Source: Luteitalea sp. TBR-22
GTDB taxonomy: Bacteria; Acidobacteriota; Vicinamibacteria; Vicinamibacterales; Vicinamibacteraceae
Assembly: GCF_016865485.1 (NCBI RefSeq)
Contig: NZ_AP024452.1
Span: 5,478,501 to 5,542,500, forward strand
Direction of reading: 5' to 3'
DNA length: 64,000 nt
The notes under the pieces are model-generated. The model saw only the letters and a program-made list of their open reading frames with translations. It did not search any database and was not told the DNA's origin. The position numbers and the translations under genes were made by a program. Shown here in pieces: positions 20,196 through 30,707 of this stretch. How positions within the stretch are numbered: the stretch's first letter is position 1; the number at the start of each line of letters is the position of its first letter.

Positions 20196-20206
20196 CGCCC
20201 CTGGCC
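20184..20206 (+). terminator. Possible terminator hairpin at the glycosylase stop
   Basis: GGCCGGGGC and GCCCC-T-GGCC pair around a TGAC loop with one bulged T, overlapping the stop codon. No U-run follows, so the assignment is weak. Confidence 0.35.
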
Positions 20207-20246
20207 GCGACGGCCCGGTCGATCGCCATCGGCGGGCGAGGGCCGC

Positions 20247-20490
20247 TCAGCCCAGCACCTGTGGGAAGGCCTCGATGGCGCGCGTGAGTTCGTCCGGCGT
20301 GCCGAACGAGATGCGCTGGTGCGTGAGGAGCCGCGGGAACGCACGGCCCGGAGCACGCCGCGACTGCGACAGGCCTCCTGGAAGCCGCCGAGGTCACGCC
20401 GCACGTCCACCAGCGCCCCGGTGACCGTGCCTGCCGACGCGGCCGCACGCCGCACGAACCCTGGCCTGGTGACCATCATCACGTCGTGCT
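20247..20490 (-). pseudogene. Frameshifted C-terminal remnant of a HisC-like aminotransferase
   Basis: On the minus strand one frame reads GALVDVRRDLGGFQEACRSRGV and, after a frame change near 20360, another reads GRAFPRLLTHQRISFGTPDE and ends with IEAFPQVLG and a stop at 20247. Joined, this is the C-terminal end of a fold-type I PLP aminotransferase of the histidinol-phosphate type (compare the usual VGRPFP...RISIGT pattern). The PLP-lysine region and all upstream parts are missing, since the next gene begins at about 20479. It is a decayed fragment with a frameshift, not a working gene. Confidence 0.7.
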
Positions 20491-21411
20491 CCTGTCCCTT
20501 CGCCACCCCTCGCGCATCGCGACGCCCCACGCCAGGACCGCGAGCACGGACAACACGCCGAGCATCGTACCGGTACGATTGACCGGACGCCCCGCTTCGG
20601 CCTGCAGCCAGGCCAGCACGGTGAGCACGAGACACGCGACGCCTGCCCCCGTCACGAGGCGCTGCCTGGCTCGCGGCGCCATCGCCGACACGGGCAGCAG
20701 CGCCAGCGGCACGACCTGCATCGCGTGCAGGCCGACGAAGTGCGGTACGCGCCGGTCGCCCGCCTCGGTGCTCCAGCCCACGAACGGCAGCCCCGGCCCG
20801 CCGTCCGCACGGCCCACGGTGTGCGCGCCCCGCGTCACCTCACGCGTGCCGGCGCGCAGCGCCTCGCGCTGGGCCGGGGTCGGCACGACCATCAGCGCCC
20901 CGACGAGCAAGCCGGCGAGCGACACGCCCGCACCCCAGCGACAGGCCGAGAGCGTGGCGCGATCGTCCCAGCGGGCCCGCAGCAGCAGGCCCCACAGCGC
21001 CGCGTGCGCGACCGCGAGCGTCAGGATCGCCAGTCCCATCGCATTGAAGATCGCCCGGTCGATCGGCGTGCCCACGTTGAAGTGACTGCCGACACCACGA
21101 GCGGCCTGCATGGCGATCAGCAGGAGCTCGAGCGCCAGCATCGCGGCGACCACGTCGCCGAGAATCGCGCGGAGACGCGCGCCCCTGCCGCCGGGCGGCC
21201 ACATGGCCAGGTACCACGCGAACGTGACCGCGTAGACCCCGGCCGACAGGAAGAACTTCAGCGGCTTGTTCCACGCCGGGGCGCCGGTGATCGTCCTGGC
21301 GTCGACGGCGCCGATCATCAGCACGGCAAGCGCGCACGGCACGCACGCGGCCGCCAGCGTGACCAGCCCGCGGTGACCGCGCCACGCCTCACGCAGGATC
21401 GGCAGCGACAT
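20479..21411 (-). CDS. Polytopic membrane protein of unknown function
   Basis: The 310-residue protein has about eight predicted membrane helices (for example at 17-37, 50-70, 85-103, 122-146, 155-176, 240-300). A conserved-looking loop reads GWSTEAGDRRVPHFVGLHAMQ, followed by a helix; the two histidines near a membrane face could bind a metal or haem, but this is a guess. The gene overlaps the end of the ABA4-like gene by 23 nt, so the two are co-transcribed. I do not recognise a named family. Confidence 0.7.
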   Translation of the reverse strand: MSLPILREAWRGHRGLVTLAAACVPCALAVLMIGAVDARTITGAPAWNKPLKFFLSAGVYAVTFAWYLAMWPPGGRGARLRAILGDVVAAMLALELLLIAMQAARGVGSHFNVGTPIDRAIFNAMGLAILTLAVAHAALWGLLLRARWDDRATLSACRWGAGVSLAGLLVGALMVVPTPAQREALRAGTREVTRGAHTVGRADGGPGLPFVGWSTEAGDRRVPHFVGLHAMQVVPLALLPVSAMAPRARQRLVTGAGVACLVLTVLAWLQAEAGRPVNRTGTMLGVLSVLAVLAWGVAMREGWRRDRSTT

Positions 21412-21823
21412 TCCCGCCCCCGACGATGCTGCGGACTGACAGGTACAGCAGCAGCCCGACAGGCCCCACGAGGAGCGTCAGCACGAGCACCGGGGAGACC
21501 CACCACGGCGAGTACAGCCGGCTGCGGCTGTCGCAATAGATCCAGCGACCCACGAACAGGTCGAAGGCGACGAAATGGGCCCAGGCCAGCGCGGTGCCCG
21601 TCGGGGTGCCGAGCAGGGCGGCGATCTCGGCCGGCACCGGGTTGACCACGGCGGGCAGGACGATCGAGGCCACCGGCACGAGCGTCGCGAGATAGATGAG
21701 TGCCGGCGGCGCGACGATCCATGGCGACCCGATGAGCCGCCGGGTGACCGACCACAGCGGCGCCAGGATCATCAGCGCCCAGAACGGAAGGACGACGACA
21801 TTGCTCAGCTCGAACGGCGTCAT
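21389..21823 (-). CDS. ABA4-like family membrane protein
   Basis: The 144-residue protein starts at the Met of MTPFELSNVV and has four membrane helices. The stretch WAHFVAFDLFVGRWIYCDSR near residue 81 matches the signature of the ABA4-like family (DUF4281), named after the plant neoxanthin-related protein. Bacterial members have no settled function. The gene is divergent from the Ada-like gene (45 nt between starts) and its 3' end overlaps the next membrane protein gene. Confidence 0.75.
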   Translation of the reverse strand: MTPFELSNVVVLPFWALMILAPLWSVTRRLIGSPWIVAPPALIYLATLVPVASIVLPAVVNPVPAEIAALLGTPTGTALAWAHFVAFDLFVGRWIYCDSRSRLYSPWWVSPVLVLTLLVGPVGLLLYLSVRSIVGGGNVAADPA

Positions 21824-21868
21824 GCGCAGCTCCGACAAACCGGATGGTGGCCCTGGGTGGCGGTTAGT

Positions 21869-22756
21869 ATGCTCCGGTTCATGACCGGACTGGCACCCGC
21901 CGACAGGCCCGCCCCTGCCCGTATCGCCGCCGACGACCTCCGCCGGCTGGCCGCGCACATCGACCAGGTCCTCGCCGAGGGCGGGCGCCCGTCGGTGGCA
22001 TCGCTGGCCGCCGCCATCGGCCTGCCGGCCGGCGAGTTCCGTCGTCGGCTCGAGGCGACCATCGGCATCGGCCCGCGGGCGTTGCTCACGGGCCGCCAGA
22101 TCGCGCACCTGCGCGAGCGACTGCTCGCTGGCGACGAGGTGACCGATGCCCTCTACGCCGCTGGCTACGGCTCCTCGTCGCGCCTCTACGAGCGCGGCCA
22201 GGCGGCGCTCGGCATGACGCCGGGGGCGTACCGACGGGGCGGGGCCGGCGTGGCCATCGGGTGGACGACCGTGGCCTCGCCGCTCGGACTCCTGCTGGTG
22301 GCGACGACGGCGCATGGCGTGTGCGCGGTGTACCTGGGCGACGACGAGGCAACGCTGCGCGACGCGCTCGAGGCCGAGTTCCCGCGCGCGACGCTGTCGC
22401 GCGGCGTGGCGCGGCAGGAATGGGTAGAGGCCGCCGTGGCGGTCGCGAGCGGGCAGGCGGGCGAGGACGTGCCGCTCGACCTGCAGGGCACCGCGTTCCA
22501 GCAACGGGTGTGGCGCGCCCTGCGCAGCATCCCGCGCGGACAGACCCGCACCTACGCGGAACTGGCCACGATGATCGGGCAGCCGACGGCCATCCGCGCC
22601 GCGGCCCGCGCCTGCGCCACCAACAAGGTGTCGCTCCTGGTCCCCTGCCACCGCGTGGTCGGCAGCAACGCTTCGTTGACGGGTTACCGGTGGGGCATGG
22701 AGCGGAAGCGGCGGCTGATCGAGATGGAACGGCAGTCGTCAGGCGGCTTGCCCTGA
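21869..22756 (+). CDS. AraC-type regulator fused to O6-alkylguanine-DNA alkyltransferase
   Basis: The 295-residue protein has an AraC helix-turn-helix domain (residues about 20-120, including VASLAAAIGL and VTDALYAAGYGSSSRLYE) followed by an alkyltransferase domain. The acceptor cysteine is in PCHRVVGSN, with the arginine-finger helix RAAARACATN before it. It lacks the N-terminal zinc-binding methylphosphotriester domain of full Ada, so it cannot sense damage in the classical way. The start is one of two ATGs four codons apart. The stop codon TGA lies within a palindrome-like motif, CCCTGAGCGACGTCGAAGGG, which resembles a repeat seen in many unrelated genomes. Confidence 0.85.
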   Translation: MLRFMTGLAPADRPAPARIAADDLRRLAAHIDQVLAEGGRPSVASLAAAIGLPAGEFRRRLEATIGIGPRALLTGRQIAHLRERLLAGDEVTDALYAAGYGSSSRLYERGQAALGMTPGAYRRGGAGVAIGWTTVASPLGLLLVATTAHGVCAVYLGDDEATLRDALEAEFPRATLSRGVARQEWVEAAVAVASGQAGEDVPLDLQGTAFQQRVWRALRSIPRGQTRTYAELATMIGQPTAIRAAARACATNKVSLLVPCHRVVGSNASLTGYRWGMERKRRLIEMERQSSGGLP

Positions 22757-22770
22757 GCGACGTCGAAGGG
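22751..22770 (+). repeat. CCCTGAGCG..GTCGAAGGG motif over the Ada-like stop
   Basis: The 20-nt imperfect palindrome supplies the stop codon of the alkyltransferase gene. Variants of this motif are known as dispersed intergenic repeats in several phyla. Only one copy is seen here. Confidence 0.45.
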
Positions 22771-22808
22771 CGGTCGGCAGCCGAGGCCCACCCTCCGAGG
22801 CAGGCGCT

Positions 22809-23696
22809 TCACGGCGCCTTCACCAGCGCCTGCGCCTCGGGATCGGCCTCGGCCCACAGCGCCCGGGCTTGCGCGAGCGTCTCGTCGGCTTGCGCGGTGT
22901 AACCGAGGCGACGATAGGCGGCGGCCAGGCCGACCCTGGCCTGGACGCGGCGGGGCCACTCCACGAGCAGGTCGCGGTAACGGTCGCTGGCGGCGGCGTA
23001 GCGATCGGTGATCCGGAGCAGGTCGGCTTCCACCTCCCACGCCAGCAGCACCGGGGTGCGCGGGTCGTCGGGGGTGTAGAGCCGCTGCTCGAGGTCGTGC
23101 GCCGCGTCGAGCAGCATCTGCATCTCGTCGCGCTCGTACTGGGCGCCGGCCATCGCGCCCTGCACGACAAGTCGCGCCCGCTCGGCCTCGCTGACCGGAC
23201 CCGATTGCCTGGCCAGCGCCTCGAGCTGGCGGAGTTCGGCGCGCGCCCGCGCCTGCAGCGCGCCGTCCTGCCGCGCCCACGATGTCCGCGCCGCCGCAAC
23301 CCCACGCACCAATGGGCCGAGCCAGGCCAGGCCTTCCTCATCGGGCAGCCGGAGTTGGACGAGCGCCGGCCAGTCGGCCGCGTCGACACGCCGCAGCGCC
23401 TCGAGGCGCGCGACCTCCCCGAGCCAGGCGGCCCGCGCCGGACCCGCGAGGAGCGCAGCCGCCCTCCGCGACGCCGCGAGACGCGTGTCGGCAGCGCGCC
23501 AACGCCCCGCCTCGATGTCGAGCCGCGTGCAGCGGGCGAGCATCAGCGCCGACGCGTCGCGCGCCGACCCGGCGACGACCTCCAGCACGGCGCCGGGATC
23601 CGCGCAACCGGTGGCCACCGGCTGCAGGCTCGCGGCGCCGCCGACGACCCACGCCGAGGCCAGCCACGCAGCGATCGCCAGGTGTCCGCTCGTCAC
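22809..23696 (-). CDS. TPR-like secreted protein
   Basis: The 295-residue protein starts with GTG overlapping the stop of the RidA gene (GTGA), a typical coupled start; residues 1-25 are hydrophobic with a probable signal cleavage. The rest is alpha-helical with TPR-like helices, clearest in DRYAAASDRYRDLLVEWPRRVQARVGLAAAYRRLG and the following ADETLAQARALW. It probably mediates protein contacts in the periplasm. Translation is coupled to the triple RidA gene. No named family. Confidence 0.7.
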   Translation of the reverse strand: MTSGHLAIAAWLASAWVVGGAASLQPVATGCADPGAVLEVVAGSARDASALMLARCTRLDIEAGRWRAADTRLAASRRAAALLAGPARAAWLGEVARLEALRRVDAADWPALVQLRLPDEEGLAWLGPLVRGVAAARTSWARQDGALQARARAELRQLEALARQSGPVSEAERARLVVQGAMAGAQYERDEMQMLLDAAHDLEQRLYTPDDPRTPVLLAWEVEADLLRITDRYAAASDRYRDLLVEWPRRVQARVGLAAAYRRLGYTAQADETLAQARALWAEADPEAQALVKAP

Positions 23697-24763
23697 GGCC
23701 TCACGGCGGTCGCCTGGATCTCCACGGACGCGTCCGGCACCACCAGGCCGCACACCAGCGTCGCGCCTGCCGGAAGCGGCCTCCCCATCACCTCGCGCAT
23801 CACCCGGCGCGCCGGGGCGGCGTCGCACGCCTCGGTCACGTACAGGGTCATGTCGACGACATGCGACCAGTCCAGGCCACTCAGCGCCAACACGTTGCCG
23901 AGTCGCGCCATGGTGCTGCGCGTCTGTGCCTCGAGGCTCGCGCGCGGATCCTCACCCAGTGCGCCCGAGAGGCACACGCGCGGCGGCGCCTCGATGGCCG
24001 GCACCAGCAGCGCGTCGGCGGCCACCGGCGTCGCCACGCCGGTCACCGACCGGCCGGCCTGTGCCACCAGCGTCATCTCGACGCGGTAAGCGGGATTCAT
24101 CAGCCCGGTCACCACCGTGGCGCGCGCCGGACGCGGCACCGGCATCCGCGCCCGATAGCGCGCGTTCATCGCCGCGAAGTCGGAGACGTCGGTGATGAAC
24201 AGCCGCGCCAGCACGACGTCGGCCAGGCTCAGTCCCGCCGCGCCGAGCAGTTCGGTGGCGTTGTCGGCAATCACGTCGAACTGCGCCTCGACGGTCCCCT
24301 CGACGGGCACGCCGGTGCGGACGTCGCGGGGCACCAGGCCCGACAGGAACAGGGTGTCGCCGCATCTGATGGCGTGACTGTAGGGGTTGGGCGACGCAGG
24401 CCAGCCGGCCGGGTGGACCACCTCGCGGGCCGTGCCCGGCGCCGCCGCCACCGCCGTGACCTCGACCAGGGCGTCCGCGACCTCGGGTGGCGCGACCACT
24501 GTCGTCCGGGCCGGCGGCGCGTCGCCGAACCGGTCGGCACAGGCGCGGTTCATCGCGGCGAAATCGGCGGCATCGCGCAGTTGCACGTGCAGCGATGCCG
24601 TCCGGGCGAGCGCGCTGCCGGCGCCGCGCAGCACCTCGTCGAGCCTGTCGAGCGCGTCGGCGACCTGTCGTCCGGCGTCGGCGCCCGGCCCGCGATCACG
24701 AGCGATCACTCCCGAGACGTGCACGAGGCCGGCGGCGGAGACGACCGAGGCGAAGGGTTCCAT
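23693..24763 (-). CDS. Triple-domain RidA/YjgF family protein
   Basis: The 356-residue protein holds three RidA-like domains in tandem, about 1-108, 115-236 and 245-356, each ending in the family's VE-x-x-A strand (VEVTAVAA, VEMTLVAQ, VEIQATAV). RidA proteins are usually single domains of about 130 residues that form trimers and hydrolyse reactive enamines/imines. The catalytic arginine is present in domain 1 (Arg86 in ARTTVV) and domain 2 (Arg214 in ARATVV), but the third has Gly333 in GATLV. The chain could fold as an intramolecular trimer with unequal sites (inference). The downstream TPR gene overlaps by 4 nt; a cyclophilin gene is divergent. Confidence 0.85.
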   Translation of the reverse strand: MEPFASVVSAAGLVHVSGVIARDRGPGADAGRQVADALDRLDEVLRGAGSALARTASLHVQLRDAADFAAMNRACADRFGDAPPARTTVVAPPEVADALVEVTAVAAAPGTAREVVHPAGWPASPNPYSHAIRCGDTLFLSGLVPRDVRTGVPVEGTVEAQFDVIADNATELLGAAGLSLADVVLARLFITDVSDFAAMNARYRARMPVPRPARATVVTGLMNPAYRVEMTLVAQAGRSVTGVATPVAADALLVPAIEAPPRVCLSGALGEDPRASLEAQTRSTMARLGNVLALSGLDWSHVVDMTLYVTEACDAAPARRVMREVMGRPLPAGATLVCGLVVPDASVEIQATAVRP

Positions 24764-24802
24764 GCGGGCGATTATGCCCGGAGGGGATGGTAAGGTGTGG
24801 CC

Positions 24803-25327
<525 letters not shown>

Positions 25328-25340
25328 GGGACTGACGCGT

Positions 25341-25369
25341 GTAATGCCGCGATGTCGGGCATCGCGGCA

Positions 25370-25373
<4 letters not shown>
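25341..25373. terminator. Bidirectional hairpin between convergent genes
   Basis: A perfect 14-bp stem, GTAATGCCGCGATG and its complement, closes a TCGGG loop. It overlaps the kinase stop codon and serves two convergent genes. Part of it, GGCATCGCGGCAT, also occurs exactly at 54351-54363 in complement. Confidence 0.7.
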
Positions 25374-26896
<1,523 letters not shown>

Positions 26897-26901
26897 GGCG
26901 A

Positions 26902-28503
26902 TCAGCTCGCGCAGGCCCAGAGGCGCGACAGGCGCGCGACCCTGGTGAGCAGGGTTTCGTGCAGCAGCACGTTGATCACGACCAGCACGGCGATGCCGCC
27001 GACGGTGCGCCCGGCGTGGGCGTACAGCCACGGACGCCAGAACGGCACCGTGCTGATGATCACCATCGTCGGCGCCATGAGCAACAGGAGCGCGAACGAC
27101 CGCGCGCCCTGCCGGGTCGGCTGCGAGAACGGCAGCGACGGATTCACCAGCAGGTCGGCGGCCAGCAGCGCGTGCGAGATCAGACCGACCACCAGCCCGT
27201 GCATCAGGAGCTCGAGCGGCGGGCGCGGATAGAGCCATCCGAGCAAGGCGATCACCAGCAGGAGATAGGGCACGAGGAACCGCGCGACGACGACGTTCTT
27301 GAGCCCCACGACCAGGTCCTCGAAGGGCATCGGCGCCGCGTGGAACACCCAGGCGCCGCGCCAGGCCTCGCTGTAGACCAGGAACTGCCGCAGCATCACC
27401 GGGAAGAACAGCACGGCGTAGTACACCAGGAGCGGCTCGCGCTTCATCAGCGCCGGCCCCTCGGCCTCGGTGAAGCCGGCGAGCAGGTAGATCACGGTGA
27501 GCGGCAGGATGCCGAGCACGCCGAGCCGGAACTTCTGGTCGGTGCGGAACTGCGCGCCCGCCAGCAGCCCCACCGCGTGGTGGGCGGGCCCGAAGATCAG
27601 GACGGGCACCGGCCGGCGCGTCGCCGTGGCGCCTGGCCGGTCCACGAACATGGTCGCCAGCCTGTCGGCGTAGGCGAGCGAGAGCCGGCTCCGGACCAGC
27701 GCGCCGGCGACGACGAGCAGGGCCAGCGGCGCCGCCGCCGCGATCCAGTCCAGCGACGTCGCCCGACGCTCCGCGATCTCGATCCACGCGGCGAACCACG
27801 CCGCGGGGTTGAGGTACGCAGCGGCGGTCTTCTCGAGGCGCAGGCTGTCGAGCGCACGCGTCGAGCGCGACAACAGGAAGAACGCGCCGATGAAGAGGAA
27901 CGACAGCGAGAACTGCAGGTAGCCCAGGGCACGATGCAGCCGGGCTGCGGGGATCAGCTGCACCAGAGCCAGGAACAGGAGGATCACCAGCAGCGGCACG
28001 AGCACCGCACACATGGCCGCCCCGACCACGCTGGTGACTGCGGCCGCGATCGAGCCGCCGCCGTCGCGGAACAGGTACGCCAGGGCCGGCAGCAGCGAGA
28101 ACGGCGCGGCCAGCATCAGCGAGAACCCGACCACCGACGTGAGCCGCGCGACGAAGAAGGTGCGACCGTCCACCGGCCGCGGCGCGAGCTGGACGTGATC
28201 GTCGGGCGACAGCACGACGCTGGTGAAGTCGACCAGCAGGGCCAGCCCGATCGTGGTCAGCAGCAGCGTGTAGTAGATCGTGCTCGTCGCGAAGACGTTG
28301 GGCAGCACCGTGATCAGCGCGGCGCAGAACCCGCCGTACAGCAGCTGCGACAGCAGGGCGCCGCCCAGGCTTCCCGCCGCCGCCCGCGCCAGTCGGATGC
28401 CCGTCCCCTTGATGTTGCGGACGTCGGTCGTGAACGACACCCACACCAGGGCACGCCACTGCACCGCGTCGATCCCGAGCAGGCGCGCCAGGCCGGCGAT
28501 CAC
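26902..28503 (-). CDS. ABC-2-type exporter permease
   Basis: The 533-residue protein has 12 or so hydrophobic helices. It overlaps the ATPase gene by 4 nt (ATGA), so the two form one transporter. Its length suggests two six-helix units fused in one chain. The loop SPDDHVQLAPRPVDGRTFFVARL resembles the coupling region of this exporter family. The exported substrate is unknown. Confidence 0.75.
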   Translation of the reverse strand: MIAGLARLLGIDAVQWRALVWVSFTTDVRNIKGTGIRLARAAAGSLGGALLSQLLYGGFCAALITVLPNVFATSTIYYTLLLTTIGLALLVDFTSVVLSPDDHVQLAPRPVDGRTFFVARLTSVVGFSLMLAAPFSLLPALAYLFRDGGGSIAAAVTSVVGAAMCAVLVPLLVILLFLALVQLIPAARLHRALGYLQFSLSFLFIGAFFLLSRSTRALDSLRLEKTAAAYLNPAAWFAAWIEIAERRATSLDWIAAAAPLALLVVAGALVRSRLSLAYADRLATMFVDRPGATATRRPVPVLIFGPAHHAVGLLAGAQFRTDQKFRLGVLGILPLTVIYLLAGFTEAEGPALMKREPLLVYYAVLFFPVMLRQFLVYSEAWRGAWVFHAAPMPFEDLVVGLKNVVVARFLVPYLLLVIALLGWLYPRPPLELLMHGLVVGLISHALLAADLLVNPSLPFSQPTRQGARSFALLLLMAPTMVIISTVPFWRPWLYAHAGRTVGGIAVLVVINVLLHETLLTRVARLSRLWACAS

Positions 28504-29270
28504 GGCCGTCCCTCGAGCGACGAGAGCACGCCGGCCGTCGCGTCCACGGCGCTGCGGGCGCCGGTGAGCGACGCGAACGCCTGCTCCAGGGTCGTGGCGC
28601 CCGTGGCGGCGGCGATGTCGGCCGGGGTGCCGCCGGCGATGGCCCGCCCCTTGTCGATGATCACGATGCGCGGGCAGAGGCGCTCGACGATGTCGAGCAG
28701 GTGCGAGCAGAAGAGGATGGTGCGGCCCTGCAGCGCCAGTCCTCGCAGCAGTTCCTTGAACACGAGCATGGCGTTGGCGTCGAGGCCGTTGAGCGGCTCG
28801 TCGAAGATGACCACGTCGGGCGCGTGCAGCAGCGCAGCCGCGATCAGCACCTTCTGCCGCATGCCCTTCGAGAAGGTCACCATGCGCGCGCTGCGGACCG
28901 GCACCAGGTCGAACATCCGCAGCAGCTCCTCGATCCGCGGCTGCACGACGTCGGGCTCGAGGTGGTAGAGCAGCGAGATGAAGCGGAAGTACTCGTCGGG
29001 CGTCAGGGCGTCGTAGATGGCGCCGGTCTCGGGCACGTAGCCGACGCGTCGCTTGACCTCGAGCGGGTGGGTGGCGATGTCGAAGCCCGCGACTTCGACC
29101 GTGCCGCGCTGCAGCGGCAGCAACCCGGTCAGGATCTTGACGGTCGTCGACTTGCCCGCGCCGTTGGGGCCCAGCAGGCCGAGCACCTCGCCCACGCCCG
29201 CCTCGAACGAGAGCCCCTGGACCGCCGGTGTGTCGCCGTAGGCGTGATGAAGGTCGGCGACGCGAATCAC
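28500..29270 (-). CDS. ABC exporter ATP-binding protein
   Basis: The 256-residue ATPase starts at GTG before IRVADLHHAYG. Walker A is GPNGAGKST near residue 35, the signature is FSKGMRQK, and Walker B reads VVIFDEPLNGLD with HLLDIVERL after it as the switch region. SKGMRQ signatures are usual in ABC-2 drug, antibiotic or bacteriocin exporters. It is the first gene of the exporter-kinase operon; the upstream gap holds a heptamer array and pilT lies 80 nt before it on the same strand. Confidence 0.88.
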   Translation of the reverse strand: MIRVADLHHAYGDTPAVQGLSFEAGVGEVLGLLGPNGAGKSTTVKILTGLLPLQRGTVEVAGFDIATHPLEVKRRVGYVPETGAIYDALTPDEYFRFISLLYHLEPDVVQPRIEELLRMFDLVPVRSARMVTFSKGMRQKVLIAAALLHAPDVVIFDEPLNGLDANAMLVFKELLRGLALQGRTILFCSHLLDIVERLCPRIVIIDKGRAIAGGTPADIAAATGATTLEQAFASLTGARSAVDATAGVLSSLEGRP

Positions 29271-29286
29271 GTCACAGAGTTTATGC

Positions 29287-29321
29287 GGGAGTCGGGAATC
29301 GGGAGTCGGGAATCGGCAATC
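29287..29321. repeat. Heptamer array, GGGARTC (5 units)
   Basis: The units are GGGAGTC, GGGAATC, GGGAGTC, GGGAATC and GGCAATC. This is the complement of the GACTCCC word found at 15178 and 43440. It lies between pilT and the ABC operon. Confidence 0.9.
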
Positions 29322-29350
29322 CGGAAGGTCGGGCCGGCGTTCGACGTTCC

Positions 29351-30499
29351 CTACGCCGGCTTGCCTGGCAGCGGCTGTGGCCCGAGGAACTTCGTGTCGA
29401 TGGCCATGCGCTTGAGGAGCGCCTCGAACCCGGCCTTGTCGACGGCCTTCACGTACGCTTCCTCGGGGGCCACCAGCTTGTTCTTCACCAGGTCGGCCAG
29501 CGCGTCGTTGAGCGTCTGCATCCCCTGCGCCTTGCCCACCTGCATCATCGAGGCGATCTGGAAGGTCTTGCCCTCGCGAATCAGGTTGCTGATCGCGGTG
29601 TTGACGATCAGGACCTCGAGCGCCGCCACGCGACCGCCGCCGACCTTGCGGCACAGCGTCTGCGCGATGACGCCCTTGAGCGACTCGCTGAGCATCACGC
29701 GGATCTGGCTCTGGCGATCGGCAGGGAACTGGTCGATGATGCGGTCGACGGTCGACGCCGCCGTGCTCGTGTGCAGCGTGCCGAACACCAGGTGGCCGGT
29801 CTCGGCCGTCTCGATCGCGATGGCCACGGTCTCGAGGTCGCGCATCTCGCCCACCAGCACGATGTCGGGGTCCTCGCGGAGGGCCGCCCGCAGCGCGTCC
29901 TTGAACGACTCGGTGTGCGTGTGCACCTCCCGCTGGTTGATCAGGCAGCTCTTGTTGTCGTGCACGAACTCGATCGGGTCCTCGATCGTGATCACGTGGT
30001 CGTGACGGGTGCGGTTGATGTAGTCCACCATCGCGCACAGCGTCGTCGACTTGCCGGATCCGGTCGGCCCCGTGACCAGCACGAGGCCCTTGCTGAGGTG
30101 GCAGAGCTGCAGCAGTTGCGGCGACAGCCCGAGCTGCTCCGCCGTGAGGATCTGGCTGGGGATGACGCGGAACACCGCGCCCATGCCCTTCCGGTCCATG
30201 AAGATGTTGGCGCGGAAGCGCGCCAGCCCTGGGATCTCGTAGGCGAAGTCGGTGTCGTGGCGCCGCTCGAACTCGTTGCGGTTCTTCTCGGGCGTGATCG
30301 GCCCGAGCAGGCGGCGGATGTCCTCGGCGGTCAGCCGGGGCGCGGTCTCCTCCACCGGCAGCATGCGCCCGTCCTTGCGGACCATGGGCGGCACGCTCAC
30401 GCTCAGGTGGAGGTCCGACGCACCCGTCTGCACCATCAGCCGGAACAGGCGGTTGATCGGGGGTTCCTGGACGACGGGAGGGGCGGCGGGGGTGGCCAT
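29351..30499 (-). CDS. pilT: Twitching-motility retraction ATPase
   Basis: The 382-residue protein has the full PilT pattern: Walker A GPTGSGKST at 144-152, Asp box TIEDPIEF near 171, Walker B DPDIVLVGEMRD near 211, His box GHLVFGTLHT at 235-244, and the PilT hallmark AISNLIREGK at 302-311. It is a hexameric cytoplasmic motor that depolymerises type IV pili. No other pilus gene is in the window. The start is the ATG before ATPAAPPVVQ; the frame is open upstream but that part is repeat DNA. Confidence 0.93.
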   Translation of the reverse strand: MATPAAPPVVQEPPINRLFRLMVQTGASDLHLSVSVPPMVRKDGRMLPVEETAPRLTAEDIRRLLGPITPEKNRNEFERRHDTDFAYEIPGLARFRANIFMDRKGMGAVFRVIPSQILTAEQLGLSPQLLQLCHLSKGLVLVTGPTGSGKSTTLCAMVDYINRTRHDHVITIEDPIEFVHDNKSCLINQREVHTHTESFKDALRAALREDPDIVLVGEMRDLETVAIAIETAETGHLVFGTLHTSTAASTVDRIIDQFPADRQSQIRVMLSESLKGVIAQTLCRKVGGGRVAALEVLIVNTAISNLIREGKTFQIASMMQVGKAQGMQTLNDALADLVKNKLVAPEEAYVKAVDKAGFEALLKRMAIDTKFLGPQPLPGKPA

Positions 30500-30551
30500 C
30501 CCTGTCTCTATCGGCCGCGGCGGGCGGTCGGTTGAGCTCTGCGGCTCCGCT

Positions 30552-30683
30552 GGCAATTTGAAGTTTGAAATTTGAAATTCTCGCGGGCGACGGCCTTCGG
30601 CCTGTCGCCCCCGGGATCCGGCGCGCGAGCGAAGGCTGGAAGCCGAGCCGCCGAGCATTTCGAATTTCGAATTTCAAATTGCC
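30552..30683. repeat. AT-rich inverted heptamer array with inner hairpin
   Basis: The left arm has TTTGAAG, TTTGAAA, TTTGAAA and the right arm ATTTCGA, ATTTCGA, ATTTCAA; the ends form an exact 11-bp inverted repeat, GGCAATTTGAA and TTCAAATTGCC. Between them a GC-rich hairpin (30585-30610) has arms GGGCGACGGCC and GGCC-T-GTCGCCC. It lies between two divergent genes and is the most AT-rich intergenic stretch noticed. Confidence 0.85.
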
Positions 30684-30707
30684 ACCACGGACCGTACACT
30701 CCGGCCC

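Noticed and set aside
21869-22756. A full Ada protein
   Set aside because: There is no N-terminal zinc-binding methylphosphotriester domain; only the HTH and alkyltransferase parts are present.
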